This document shows positions 25,521 to 34,048 of a stretch of 64,000 nt of DNA, piece after piece. The stretch is from NCBI GenBank assembly GCA_018435665.1, contig JAHDND010000013.1:1-64000 (forward strand). The letters run 5' to 3'. The notes beneath the pieces are model-generated. The model was not told the origin of the DNA. It saw only the letters and a program-made list of their open reading frames with translations, and made no database searches. How positions within the stretch are numbered: the stretch's first letter is position 1; each line of letters starts with the position of its first letter. Position numbers and translations under genes: made by a program. Source of the stretch: Candidatus Thiosymbion sp. (GTDB taxonomy: Bacteria; Pseudomonadota; Gammaproteobacteria; Chromatiales; Chromatiaceae).

Positions 25521-25584
25521 CTATGGATGACCGGACACGCTCAGTGCCCGTTCGGTGCGCGATCAGGACACGCCCAGTACGCGA

Positions 25585-27741
25585 TCAGAAGGCGAGACTG
25601 ACGCCGGCCGTGACAATTTGCTCCGTGTAATCCTGCATCCCCAGCGCGGCCTGATAGCTCAGGAAGGCGGTACGCCCCTGACCGAATTGGGCACCGACCC
25701 CAAGGCCGAGCCTGACGAGATCGGTTTCCAGGGCATCGACCGGCAGGGCAAAGCCGAACTGGTTGGGATCGTTGGCGAAATAGCCTGTCACCTCTTCATC
25801 GCCGTCCTCGAACTCATGCTCCCACTGCAACCAGCCCTGCAGGCTGAGGACGGCGCTGCGGGTACTGATCGAGCGGGAGACCTGGGTACCCAGGATCGAT
25901 TTGAAGGAGATGGCATCCTGTCCCTGAATGATCAAATCCAGACCATCCGCACCCTGTTCGCGATAACTGTCGAGGGTGGCGCTGGTGTATTGCAGGCGGC
26001 CGTAAAGATCGAAAATGGTGGCGCCATGGATCAGGTCATAACCGGCACCGAACATCAGGGTGTATTGATCGCCATCAAACCCCGCGTTGGCGGTGCGCTG
26101 GCCCCCCAACAGGCTGTACTCGATGTTGCGGTCCTGGTCGTAACGGTCCCAGCCATAGGTGGCGGAGCCTTCAAGGTAGAAATGCTCGGTGGGGTAATAG
26201 GTCCCATAGACCGACATACTCCAGCTGTCATCATCCAGGGAGCCGCCATCGGCATCGATATCGACGCCCGTGCTGGTGTAGCCGAGGGCCCCGCCCAGGA
26301 TCAGCCCATTGGTGAAGCGGTAATCCGCGCCCGCGGTCAGGCCCAGCCGGTCATAGTCGAAGCCGTCCTCGTTGAGCGACTTGTCTTTCTTACCCCACTG
26401 GACATCACCGGTGATGAAAAGGCCGAGCCGCTCGAAAGGCCAGTCCTCATCGGCGCTGGCGCCGCCACCGCTCTCCCGACCCGGTTTGAATCCCTGCTCC
26501 AGCAAACTACCGGAGAAGGTCTGATCGGCAAGGCCAACCTTCAACCCACCGAGACTGACACCCCTGGCACCACGTCTTAGTTCTCTGAGCCGTTCCACCA
26601 GGTTAGTGACCTGGAGGGATGAAACCTGGGTCAGGAGCTTGCGCGGGGCGCTGGCTTGTTCAGGCGTCAGGGCGACGATCCCCTGCACCGCCGCCTGGGG
26701 GTCCTCGCCGGTGGCGGCCAGCAGCTTCCGGCACTGGGCCAGCAGGTCCTGCTCGCCCGCGGTCAGGGGACGCTGCTGACCGATCGCATTCAGACGGGGG
26801 CAGAGGGAATCGAGCGCCCCTCCGACGGAGATTTGTCCCGGCGTCAAGCCGGGAAGGCCGGCGAGGGGGGAGGAGACCAGGGCGGAGAATTCGACCCAGT
26901 CCCCCGTTTGCGCCAGGGTCGCCCGCACCCGGAATTGGGTTTCAGTGCCGGGGGTGAGCACGGTGCTCGCCTGGCCGCCGGCGTTGGTCGTCCCTGTGGT
27001 CGTGGAGAGACTGCCATCCCCCTGTTGGATGGTCCAGCGCACCTCCTGGCCAGCGATGGGCCCCGCCGCGCCAGAGACGAGCACCACGAAAGGTTGCAGG
27101 GGTTGGCGGGAACTGGCCAACTGGCCATCGCCCGAGACCACGGAGATCAGGCTCTGGGTCGCATCGATAATCGCCATGCTCGCCGAGGCATTGCAAGGAA
27201 ACTCAGCGGCGTTGGGGGCAAAGAGGGTCGTGCAGGTCGTGCTGGTCAGGACCACGACCTCGCTGCCTTCGATGAAGTTATCCGCGGTGGCCCGAATCGG
27301 GATAACCGCCTCGCCTTCGGCCAAGCCGAAACCATCACAAGCCGGACCGGGAACGATCTGGATGTCGAGGGGATTTTTCCAGCCCTCAACCTGATAATCC
27401 TGGTCAAAAATCGCCGTACCCCCCAAGGCATTGCTGACACTGACGACGGTGCTTTGAAGGGAACAGCGAAATTCGGGATCGCTGACCCGGACCCGGAAGC
27501 TGCCGGGGGGGCCACCCTCCTGAATGCTGGCGGGAGTGGCGGTGATCGTCACCTGGGGCTGGGCCAGCAGGGTCGCGCCGGGAAGGGCCAAGGCCAGCAG
27601 CAGCAAGACCAGGACCGGCCAGGTCCCTGGCCCTCTCCTTCCGGCACATCCGGCTTCAGCGCCAGGTGGTTGTGGCAGAGGGGCCTGGATGGGCTCCGCT
27701 GCCGGCAGCGGGTGAAAAAGCGCTTTCATCTTATCTAACAT
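25585..27741 (-). CDS. Autotransporter-type outer-membrane beta-barrel protein with Calx-beta/Ig-like passenger
   Basis: The 718-residue protein has a long basic N-terminal region and a hydrophobic signal segment (about residues 41-60, PVLVLLLLALALPGATLLAQ). A Calx-beta-like domain follows (PQVTITATPASIQEGGPPGS), then an Ig-like domain with GPIAGQEVRWTIQQGDG. A helical linker leads into a C-terminal autotransporter barrel from about residue 425: alternating aromatic strands such as LGLTAGADYRFTNGLILGGA, ending in Phe as barrel proteins do. It would sit in the outer membrane with its passenger outside or in the periplasm. The gene lies inside the T6SS locus downstream of ppkA on the same strand. 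A link to secretion is inferred only from position. Confidence 0.8.
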   Translation of the reverse strand: MLDKMKALFHPLPAAEPIQAPLPQPPGAEAGCAGRRGPGTWPVLVLLLLALALPGATLLAQPQVTITATPASIQEGGPPGSFRVRVSDPEFRCSLQSTVVSVSNALGGTAIFDQDYQVEGWKNPLDIQIVPGPACDGFGLAEGEAVIPIRATADNFIEGSEVVVLTSTTCTTLFAPNAAEFPCNASASMAIIDATQSLISVVSGDGQLASSRQPLQPFVVLVSGAAGPIAGQEVRWTIQQGDGSLSTTTGTTNAGGQASTVLTPGTETQFRVRATLAQTGDWVEFSALVSSPLAGLPGLTPGQISVGGALDSLCPRLNAIGQQRPLTAGEQDLLAQCRKLLAATGEDPQAAVQGIVALTPEQASAPRKLLTQVSSLQVTNLVERLRELRRGARGVSLGGLKVGLADQTFSGSLLEQGFKPGRESGGGASADEDWPFERLGLFITGDVQWGKKDKSLNEDGFDYDRLGLTAGADYRFTNGLILGGALGYTSTGVDIDADGGSLDDDSWSMSVYGTYYPTEHFYLEGSATYGWDRYDQDRNIEYSLLGGQRTANAGFDGDQYTLMFGAGYDLIHGATIFDLYGRLQYTSATLDSYREQGADGLDLIIQGQDAISFKSILGTQVSRSISTRSAVLSLQGWLQWEHEFEDGDEEVTGYFANDPNQFGFALPVDALETDLVRLGLGVGAQFGQGRTAFLSYQAALGMQDYTEQIVTAGVSLAF

Positions 27742-27786
27742 GCCTTTAGTCCCCTTCTGGATGACGCCTGGCGGCGTTCTGTGATG

Positions 27787-28836
27787 CTATTTCTGAGCGA
27801 TGACCGGCGTGGCCACACTGAGCACCCGTTCGAGGCTCTCCGCGGCGATCCGTTGGGTCTCGGCCTCCTGGGTGAGCGCGACGTACTGATCGATCAGGCG
27901 CCGATCGGCGCGGATGACTGGTTTGGCCTGGTCCAACAGCCGGGATTCCTGGCTGCGCATGACGATTTCATCCTTGGCGTGATCCCGCGCCGTTTCGGTT
28001 TGGGCCAATTCCTGATGGCGGCTCCGCGAGGCACTGGCGATTTCCTGGAGTTCCGCCTGGGCCGGCTGGAGCGCGGTCGGGGCTTTGTCTGCGGGTCTCT
28101 CCGCCTTTGGGGCCGATGTGGCGGGACGACGCCTGGATTCCGCCAGGACCTGGGACAGGTAGACCACCTTATCTTTCGGCAGGCCAGCGGCCTGGCGATA
28201 CCAGTTCAGGGCCTCAAGGCGGTCGGTGGCGACCCCGAGGCCCTTCTCGTGCAGGGCACCGAGCCGGAACTGGGCCCGGGCGTTACCCTGGGCGGCGGCC
28301 TTGCGATACCACTGGGCGGCCAGGGCGAAATCCGGGGTACGGCCCAGACCCCGTTCATAGATCTCGCCGACGTAGGTCTGCGCGGTTGGATCGCCCTGTT
28401 CGGCGGCGACCTTCCAGACGGCCAGTGCCGTGTCAAAGTTGGCGCGATCGAACAGAACATACTGGCCGCCGAGGATCTCACAGTCACTGATGGTCTTCTT
28501 GACAGGACGGGGACGGTCCACCCAGGTCAGGGTCTGTCCCATCTTGCGCATGCGCCCGGGCAAGAGGCAATCGACGACCGTGAGGTCTTCGATGCGACTG
28601 ATCACATACTCAGCGGCACCGGGCGCGTCGGCGGTGCCGGAGGCCCGGGCGGACAAGCTGCCCCGATCCGTCGGCTGACCCTCCGTCGCGCAGCCACCCG
28701 CCATCAGGGCCAGGGTCGCCGCCAGGAGCATCGACACCCGCCCCGCGCCTCTGATCGAGATATATCCACCTGGGTCCATATCCGCCGACCTCGCTCTAAT
28801 GTCCAAGCTCAACCGAGCCCCCTGGCTCTCAGTCAT
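27787..28836 (-). CDS. Sel1-repeat lipoprotein coupled to ppkA
   Basis: The product has a lipobox (LALMAGGC) and Sel1-type repeats, such as GDPTAQTYVGEIYERGLG and GNARAQFRLGALHEKGLG. A long charged helical C-terminus with coiled-coil character ends the protein. The ATG at 28836 overlaps the ppkA stop (CATGACTGA), which implies translational coupling. Internal starts at 28779 or 28731 would give a more usual lipoprotein signal length. It is expected at the outer or inner membrane facing the periplasm. By analogy with the periplasmic/lipoprotein factors that act upstream of PpkA in other systems, it may sense envelope signals for the kinase; sequence similarity to those is not evident to me. 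Confidence 0.75.
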   Translation of the reverse strand: MTESQGARLSLDIRARSADMDPGGYISIRGAGRVSMLLAATLALMAGGCATEGQPTDRGSLSARASGTADAPGAAEYVISRIEDLTVVDCLLPGRMRKMGQTLTWVDRPRPVKKTISDCEILGGQYVLFDRANFDTALAVWKVAAEQGDPTAQTYVGEIYERGLGRTPDFALAAQWYRKAAAQGNARAQFRLGALHEKGLGVATDRLEALNWYRQAAGLPKDKVVYLSQVLAESRRRPATSAPKAERPADKAPTALQPAQAELQEIASASRSRHQELAQTETARDHAKDEIVMRSQESRLLDQAKPVIRADRRLIDQYVALTQEAETQRIAAESLERVLSVATPVIAQK

Positions 28837-31402
28837 GGGCCAAGGCTCCCGTCCATGGCTGCTCGGTAGCCACGACGCGGAAGCCGATCGTGTTCAGACT
28901 CAGATTCGACGGCAGGCCATCCCGCGCCGCCGATCGAGACAGGTCCGGGGAACTCAGACAGGAGCCGCCCCGTAACACCATGGGCGCCGGCCCCATGCGG
29001 CGCCTCGTGTCGAGACACTGCCCCTGAGCGCCACCGTATCCAGAATCATAGACCGAGCAGGTCCACTCCGCGACATTCCCGATCATATCCTTGAGCCCCC
29101 AGGGATTGGCGGCGTAGGTCCCCACCGGGGCGGTGTAGAGGTGCCCGTCACGGCAGGGCACCCGAGCCCCCTCGATCCGGCGGTTGTCATCCTTGGCGGT
29201 GAGGACCGTTTTATCGGCCGTGTTGGCGTTGTAGCAGGCATCCTTGGGATCCTCACCCCAGTAGCGGCTGGTGGAGGTGCCCCCCCGGGCGGCGTATTCC
29301 CATTCCTCCTCCGTCGGCAGCCGGTAGGTGCGGCCCGTCTGCTCGCTCAGCCAGGTGGCATAGGCGTTGGCATCGTTCCAGGTCACGCATACCACCGGGT
29401 TTTGGTCGCTGACGGGGTAGCCGGGACTGTTCCAGATGAGGCTGAGGTCGGTGACAAGCTCGACGCCCCGGTCATCGACCCGCAGGCAGGCGCTCTCGCG
29501 ATCGGCCTCGGTCCGATAGCCCGCCACCTCGACGAAACGGCCGAACTGGCCGAGGGTGATCTCGGTCTGGCTCATGGCGAAGGGCACCGCCACCCTGGTC
29601 CGATGCAGACGTTCGTCCTCCCGATGCCCGCTCTCCTCGGGGGGTGATCCCATCGTGCCTTCACCGGCCGGGATGACCCGCATTGCCGGTCCGGTGCCGC
29701 CCACCTTGAGCGGATCCGCAAAACCCTCCCCGGGTCTCAGGGGTTCGAGGACACGGGGGGCGACGACGGGAGGAGCGATGACCGGTGGCGCAACAACGGG
29801 GGATGCGACGACAGGAGGAGCGTCGACGGGGGGGGAAACGACGGGTGGCTTGACAACCGACTCTCCTGGGGCCGAGGTCCCGGTATGGCTTGGCGTTGGA
29901 GGCTCGACGGGAGGCTCCTCCTTGGCGAGGGAACTGGGGGCTTCAGAAGGAAGCTGCTCCTTGACGAGGGATGTGGGAGCTTCGGCCGGGGATGCGGGGC
30001 CTTCGGCGGGGGGACCGGCCACTCCCGCGGGCCTCGGCGGTGCCTCAGCGGTTGGGGGTGCTATTGCGGATACCGCATTTCCCGCGGGAGGGGCTTCAGC
30101 CGGAAGCCCCGGCGCTCCCGCCCCGGGCCGCTCCGCCATTTGGTCCCCCCAGGGTTCGGTTGGCTGCCGGGTCCACCACAGCCAGCCCGCGACACCACTC
30201 AGTAGCATCACCCCCAGCAAGAGGGTGATCCAGCCCCCGGGCGAGGACCGCTTCCGGGCCGGTAAGGGCTGGGAGGCGTCCGAGGCCAGGGGGGAGGCCG
30301 CCGGGGAGGGCGTCCGGGAGGCCTGAGAATCCGCGGCTCTGGCCGCCCCCCCGAAGGGTGCCCCTTCCACGGGGGCGGTGCTGAGGCGGGTGACATCCGT
30401 CGCGGACACCTGAGAGATGACGATGGTCGCTTCCGTCGTCACCGGTTCGCCCCCGAACAAGAGCTGCCGCCAGGCGGCCACGGACTGGGGACGCTCCTCC
30501 GGTCGCAGAGAGCAGGCCAGATCGATGGCATGGAGAAAGGCATCGGGATAGCGGCCTTGGCCCAGGATCCGCGCCGGTTCCTGGGGCTGGCCGAGGATTT
30601 GTTCCGAAGCCGACTTGGGACTGACCCCCGTGACGGCACGGTAGACGGTGGCGCCGAGGGCGTAGAGGTCGGTCCAGGGTCCCTGCCGGCCGCTCTGATC
30701 ATGCTGCTCGATCGCGGCATAGCGGGGGGTGAAGGTGGTGAACACCGAGGTCTCGGCGCTCAGGGCGACATTGCGCGCCGCGCCGAAATCGATGAAGACG
30801 GGGGAACCGTCTGGCCGGATCAGGATATTGGCGGGCTTGATGTCGCGATGCAGGATATTGGCGGCATGGACCCGCTCCAGACCATCCAGCAGTGAGGCCA
30901 GCATGGGTCTGATCTCGGCATAGGGCAGGGTCCCGCGCTGATCCAACAAGTCTGACAGCGGCAGGCCATGCTCGAACTCCATGAACATGTAGGCGCTGCC
31001 GTTGGCCTCCCGATACCGGGTGACGCGCACGATGCTGGGATGGGGGTGGGGGTGACCCAAGCCCCACAGGGTCCGCGCCTCCTGGAGAAAACGCTCCCGG
31101 GCCCATTGAAAGGCCTCGGCAGTGGCCGGTGACAAGGGCCTGATCTGACCGTCCGCCTCACGCCGCGCCAACTCGGTGGGCAAGAATTCCTTGATGGCCA
31201 CCGTTTCATCCAGATGGATATTCTCCGCCTCGTAAACGATGCCGAAGTTACCCGCGCCCAGGATACGCAAGATGCGGAACTCATCGATCATCTCGCCGGG
31301 CTGAAGCCCTTGGTCTGCGGCGTTCACCATGATGCTCGGGGATATCTTTCCGGTGTGGCGGTCAGGGTCAATGACGGTCTTGCCCACTTGGCTATACTCC
31401 AT
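28829..31402 (-). CDS. ppkA: T6SS-regulating Ser/Thr kinase PpkA with C-terminal FGE-sulfatase-like domain
   Basis: The N-terminal kinase domain has the glycine loop ILGAGNFGIVYEAE, VAIKEF lysine, the catalytic loop ILHRDIKPANIL and FIDFGAA (a DFG motif). A membrane segment (WITLLLGVMLLSGVAGWLWW) follows a linker. Then comes a long Pro/Ala-rich repeat region. The C-terminal domain is a formylglycine-generating-enzyme-like fold, with IPAGEGTMGSP, RLPTEEEWEYAARGG and NVAEWTCS. In HSI-I-type systems PpkA phosphorylates the FHA protein to activate assembly, and the phosphatase PppA reverses this. I start at ATG 31402, just ahead of the MEYSQVGKT segment; the upstream 33 codons look non-coding. 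The gene diverges from tagH. Confidence 0.93.
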   Translation of the reverse strand: MEYSQVGKTVIDPDRHTGKISPSIMVNAADQGLQPGEMIDEFRILRILGAGNFGIVYEAENIHLDETVAIKEFLPTELARREADGQIRPLSPATAEAFQWARERFLQEARTLWGLGHPHPHPSIVRVTRYREANGSAYMFMEFEHGLPLSDLLDQRGTLPYAEIRPMLASLLDGLERVHAANILHRDIKPANILIRPDGSPVFIDFGAARNVALSAETSVFTTFTPRYAAIEQHDQSGRQGPWTDLYALGATVYRAVTGVSPKSASEQILGQPQEPARILGQGRYPDAFLHAIDLACSLRPEERPQSVAAWRQLLFGGEPVTTEATIVISQVSATDVTRLSTAPVEGAPFGGAARAADSQASRTPSPAASPLASDASQPLPARKRSSPGGWITLLLGVMLLSGVAGWLWWTRQPTEPWGDQMAERPGAGAPGLPAEAPPAGNAVSAIAPPTAEAPPRPAGVAGPPAEGPASPAEAPTSLVKEQLPSEAPSSLAKEEPPVEPPTPSHTGTSAPGESVVKPPVVSPPVDAPPVVASPVVAPPVIAPPVVAPRVLEPLRPGEGFADPLKVGGTGPAMRVIPAGEGTMGSPPEESGHREDERLHRTRVAVPFAMSQTEITLGQFGRFVEVAGYRTEADRESACLRVDDRGVELVTDLSLIWNSPGYPVSDQNPVVCVTWNDANAYATWLSEQTGRTYRLPTEEEWEYAARGGTSTSRYWGEDPKDACYNANTADKTVLTAKDDNRRIEGARVPCRDGHLYTAPVGTYAANPWGLKDMIGNVAEWTCSVYDSGYGGAQGQCLDTRRRMGPAPMVLRGGSCLSSPDLSRSAARDGLPSNLSLNTIGFRVVATEQPWTGALAHD
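29755..29850 (-). repeat. 15-bp repeats in the ppkA proline linker
   Basis: Near-identical 15-base units encode APPVV-type repeats (PPVVASPVVAPPVIAPPVVA) between the membrane segment and the FGE-like domain. They form a stiff extended periplasmic stalk. Confidence 0.7.
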
Positions 31403-31737
31403 TGTAGTTTCCGCGCCCCGGGCTGATCGGGATCTTTCCCCGGATCTGCTCTGAGGTGGACTGCGGATTGTTTCCCCAATCTTTCCCACACGGGTCCGCA
31501 TCCCCGGCAGCGCAATCGCGGGATTCTTCTATACTCATCGCAAATCCCTTGACGGTTTTCCCGGGTCTTGGGACCTTGGGACCTTGGCGAGGGATCACCC
31601 ACATAGGATCCCGCGGGATTGCCGACCCTATGCCAGTGGTTCACATCCCCGCCAGACAGCCTTCGACCTTCCCTCCGTCCGCTCGTTTGTGACCGCAAAA
31701 ACCAGATGATTCGGGTATCAATCAGGAAAACCACGCC
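31403..31737. other. Divergent ppkA/tagH intergenic region
   Basis: This 335-bp region holds the promoters for both T6SS regulatory transcripts, but I cannot name a -35/-10 pair. It contains a short tandem duplication (GGGACCTT twice near 31571-31586) and one copy of the dispersed repeat. AGGA about 11 bases ahead of ATG 31738 serves tagH. No gene is visible. Confidence 0.5.
31644..31720 (-). repeat. Dispersed intergenic repeat, copy 2 (reverse orientation, divergent)
   Basis: The companion motif CCCCGCCAGACAGCC is at 31647-31661. The core is degraded: CCGCAAAAACCAGATG at 31693-31708, then GGGTATCA. The spacing is about ten bases longer than in the other copies. Confidence 0.4.
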
Positions 31738-33489
31738 ATGGCGATGAAGATCCGCGTCACGCGACTACGCGGCGAGGGGACCGCGTCACGTGAGCTGATT
31801 CTGCAAAACCCCACGGCGACGGTTGGCCGCAACCCCGACCGGGATGTCTTTCTGGACGACTCCGAGCGCGTCGTCTCGGGCCAGCATGCCCTGATTGAAA
31901 GCCGCGGCAACGAGATCTGGATCACCGATATCAGCCGCAACGGCACCTTCGTGAACCAGTCCAATGAGCCCCTGCCACCCCACCAGGCCGTGGCGCTGGC
32001 CCCCTCCGACCGCGTCCTCATCGGGCCCTTTGAACTGCGCATCAGTCTGGTCGACGACACCGCGCCCTCCCCTCTCCCATCCCGGCCTCCCGAAGATCAG
32101 GAGGTGAGCCTGCCGGGTCTCTTCGGGACCGGCCAAGCCGCCGATATCCTGGATCTCCTCGGTGGGGGTGAACAACCTCGGGGGGTCCCCGGGGCTGGTT
32201 CGCAACCCCGACTGCGTGATCAGCCCTTCGCGGATGCGGCGGCACTGGATTCGCGCCTGGCCGGCCCCGCCAGGTCCGCCGTTCCCCAGTCCGCCCCCGA
32301 GCTGACCCCCGTGGAGCATGTCTGTTATCGGCCACCCCAGCCCCAGGTCCTTCCCCAGACCATTCCGGAAGGCTACGACGTCTTGCGGGATATCTGGACG
32401 GGGCCCGGGGAACCCTCGCCGTCGCCGGCCACCACGCCACCCCGGAGCGAGGTGGCGCTGGGGGATGATCAGCGACCGAGTCCGGCACCTCCGTCGCCCG
32501 CCACGCCGTGGGACTTTTCCGCCGATGCCTCCTTTCCGCCGGCGGGTCACCTGGCCGCCCCCGCCGCTCCACCCGTCCCCGAACCCGCTTCCGCCCACGG
32601 CCCTACCTCAACATCCACCCTCGATTTCGGCCCCGCCTCTGCCCCGGGCCCAGGTTCTGCCCCTACACCCCCCCTTGGCCCCGCCTCTGGCCCAGCCCCG
32701 ACATTGGCCCCGTCCACGCCAGGATCCGCGGCACCGAACCAGCCTTTACCAACCTTGGGATCGACCCCCAGCACCCTCGCGCCAGGGGCGCAACTAGCGG
32801 CCGGATCTGGCCCCCCCCCCGCCTGGGACCAGGCCTGGGATCACACCAGGGGTGGCGAGGCGGCGCTGGTGGCGGCCTTTTTCCAGGGACTGGGTCTCGC
32901 GGACCGGATGGACAGGATGACCCTGGAGCACCCCGAGGCATTGATGCACCAGGCTGGGGCCCTCCTGCGGGAACTGGTCGCGGGTTTGATCGGGATCATG
33001 ATGGGACGCGCCCAGTTCAAGAGTGAGCTCAGGCTAGGTGTCACCACCATCCGACCGGTGGAGAACAACCCCTTCAAATTCGCGGTCGACCCCGGAGACC
33101 TGCTGGAACGTCTGCTGTTACGGCCCAGCCCTGGCTTCATGCCGCCGCTGGCCGCGGCCCATGAGGCCTTCGACGACATCCGGGCCCACGAGATGGCAAT
33201 GACGGCGGGATTGCAGGCCGCCCTGCGCGCGCTCCTGGCTCGCTTCGCGCCCGCCGAGCTGGAACATCGCCTGAGTGGTCCCTCGCGACTCGAACACTGG
33301 CTGCCCATGGCGCGCAAGGCCCACTTCTGGGACCTCTTCACCGCGGCCTACGCCGAGGTCGCCGCCGATGCCACCGAGGATTTCATGCAACTTTTTGGGG
33401 ACGCCTTCGCGGCGGCCTACCGTGAACAGATCGACCGGCTGGCGGGCAGGCGCGAAGGGGCGGCGGCAGCCAGCCGTTCAGACACCTGA
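31738..33489 (+). CDS. tagH: T6SS-associated FHA protein TagH
   Basis: The 583-residue protein has an N-terminal FHA domain (residues about 5-100) with ATVGRNPDRDV, SGQHALIE and ISRNGTFVN. This is the phosphothreonine reader acted on by PpkA in HSI-I-like systems. A long Pro/Ala/Gly/Ser linker (about 105-375) follows. The conserved C-terminal TagH/VasC domain has FFQGLGL, MHQAGALLRELVAGLIGIM and NPFKFAVDPGDLLERLLL, and ends in DLFGDAF-like LFGDAFAAAYREQIDRL. It heads the second T6SS block (tagH-tssJ-tssK-tssL-tssM-tagF-pppA) and diverges from ppkA. Confidence 0.95.
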   Translation: MAMKIRVTRLRGEGTASRELILQNPTATVGRNPDRDVFLDDSERVVSGQHALIESRGNEIWITDISRNGTFVNQSNEPLPPHQAVALAPSDRVLIGPFELRISLVDDTAPSPLPSRPPEDQEVSLPGLFGTGQAADILDLLGGGEQPRGVPGAGSQPRLRDQPFADAAALDSRLAGPARSAVPQSAPELTPVEHVCYRPPQPQVLPQTIPEGYDVLRDIWTGPGEPSPSPATTPPRSEVALGDDQRPSPAPPSPATPWDFSADASFPPAGHLAAPAAPPVPEPASAHGPTSTSTLDFGPASAPGPGSAPTPPLGPASGPAPTLAPSTPGSAAPNQPLPTLGSTPSTLAPGAQLAAGSGPPPAWDQAWDHTRGGEAALVAAFFQGLGLADRMDRMTLEHPEALMHQAGALLRELVAGLIGIMMGRAQFKSELRLGVTTIRPVENNPFKFAVDPGDLLERLLLRPSPGFMPPLAAAHEAFDDIRAHEMAMTAGLQAALRALLARFAPAELEHRLSGPSRLEHWLPMARKAHFWDLFTAAYAEVAADATEDFMQLFGDAFAAAYREQIDRLAGRREGAAAASRSDT

Positions 33490-33496
33490 TAGGACC

Positions 33497-33544
33497 TTCA
33501 AGAGGGCGTTCAACAGGGCATTCAGCGTTCAAGAGGGCATTCAG
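33497..33544 (+). repeat. Short direct repeats ahead of tssJ, each with an SD-like core
   Basis: TTCAAGAGGGC occurs at 33497-33507 and 33528-33538, with a related unit TTCAACAGGGCATTCAG at 33509-33525. The last copy provides the GAGGG ribosome site of tssJ. Duplication of the translation-start region may tune TssJ output. Confidence 0.6.
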
Positions 33545-34036
33545 ATGATCCATGTCCAGGGCATATTTCCGCATGGCCGCCGGGGCCTGTTCCTCCTGCT
33601 CCTGGTCGCCGGCCTCATGTTGCTGGCCGGTTGCGCCAAGCCGGAAAAACCCCCCCTCAAACTCAACCTCGAGATCGCGGCGAGCGGGGATCTGAATCCG
33701 GGACCCGACGGCCGGCCCTTGTCCGTCGTCCTGCGCCTCTATCAGCTCAAGCAACCAGGGAGCTTCATGGGGGCCGATTTCTACAGCCTCTTCGACAAGG
33801 AGGCCGCGGTCCTCGGCGGCGATCTCGTGACGCGGGAGGAGATGACCCTGAGACCGGGTCAAGTACTGCACCTCCAGCGCACCCAGGAGCCGGCGGCATC
33901 CTATCTCGGCATCCTGGTGGCCTACCGGGCCCTGGAACGGAGCCATTGGCGGGCAGGACTGATGCTCCAGCCCGGGGTGGACAACCGCGTCCGGGTCCAG
34001 GTCACCGCCGACCGGGTTTCGGCCCAGGCTCAATAG
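33545..34036 (+). CDS. tssJ: T6SS outer-membrane lipoprotein TssJ
   Basis: TssJ anchors the TssL-TssM membrane complex to the outer membrane by binding the periplasmic end of TssM. The 163-residue product has a signal with lipobox LLAGC. The conserved core follows: PLSVVLRLYQLKQPGSF, then ADFYSLFDKE and EEMTLRPGQ, then YLGILVAYRALERSHWR. The ATG at 33545 is chosen because it gives the correct signal peptide and has GAGGG close upstream. The open frame upstream belongs to the tagH 3' end read in another frame. tssK follows after 12 bp. Confidence 0.95.
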   Translation: MIHVQGIFPHGRRGLFLLLLVAGLMLLAGCAKPEKPPLKLNLEIAASGDLNPGPDGRPLSVVLRLYQLKQPGSFMGADFYSLFDKEAAVLGGDLVTREEMTLRPGQVLHLQRTQEPAASYLGILVAYRALERSHWRAGLMLQPGVDNRVRVQVTADRVSAQAQ

Positions 34037-34048
34037 GAGGACCTGCAG

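Noticed and set aside
25555-27738. Two + strand open frames of about 340 and 360 codons
   Set aside because: Both are antisense to the autotransporter gene, whose signal peptide, domains and C-terminal barrel are clear.
29556-30326. A Gly/Thr-repeat protein on the + strand
   Set aside because: The repeats are the reverse reading of the Pro-rich linker of ppkA.
28829-31501. A longer ppkA starting at 31501
   Set aside because: The extra 33 residues are Arg/Ser-rich and precede the normal start; they overlap the divergent promoter region.
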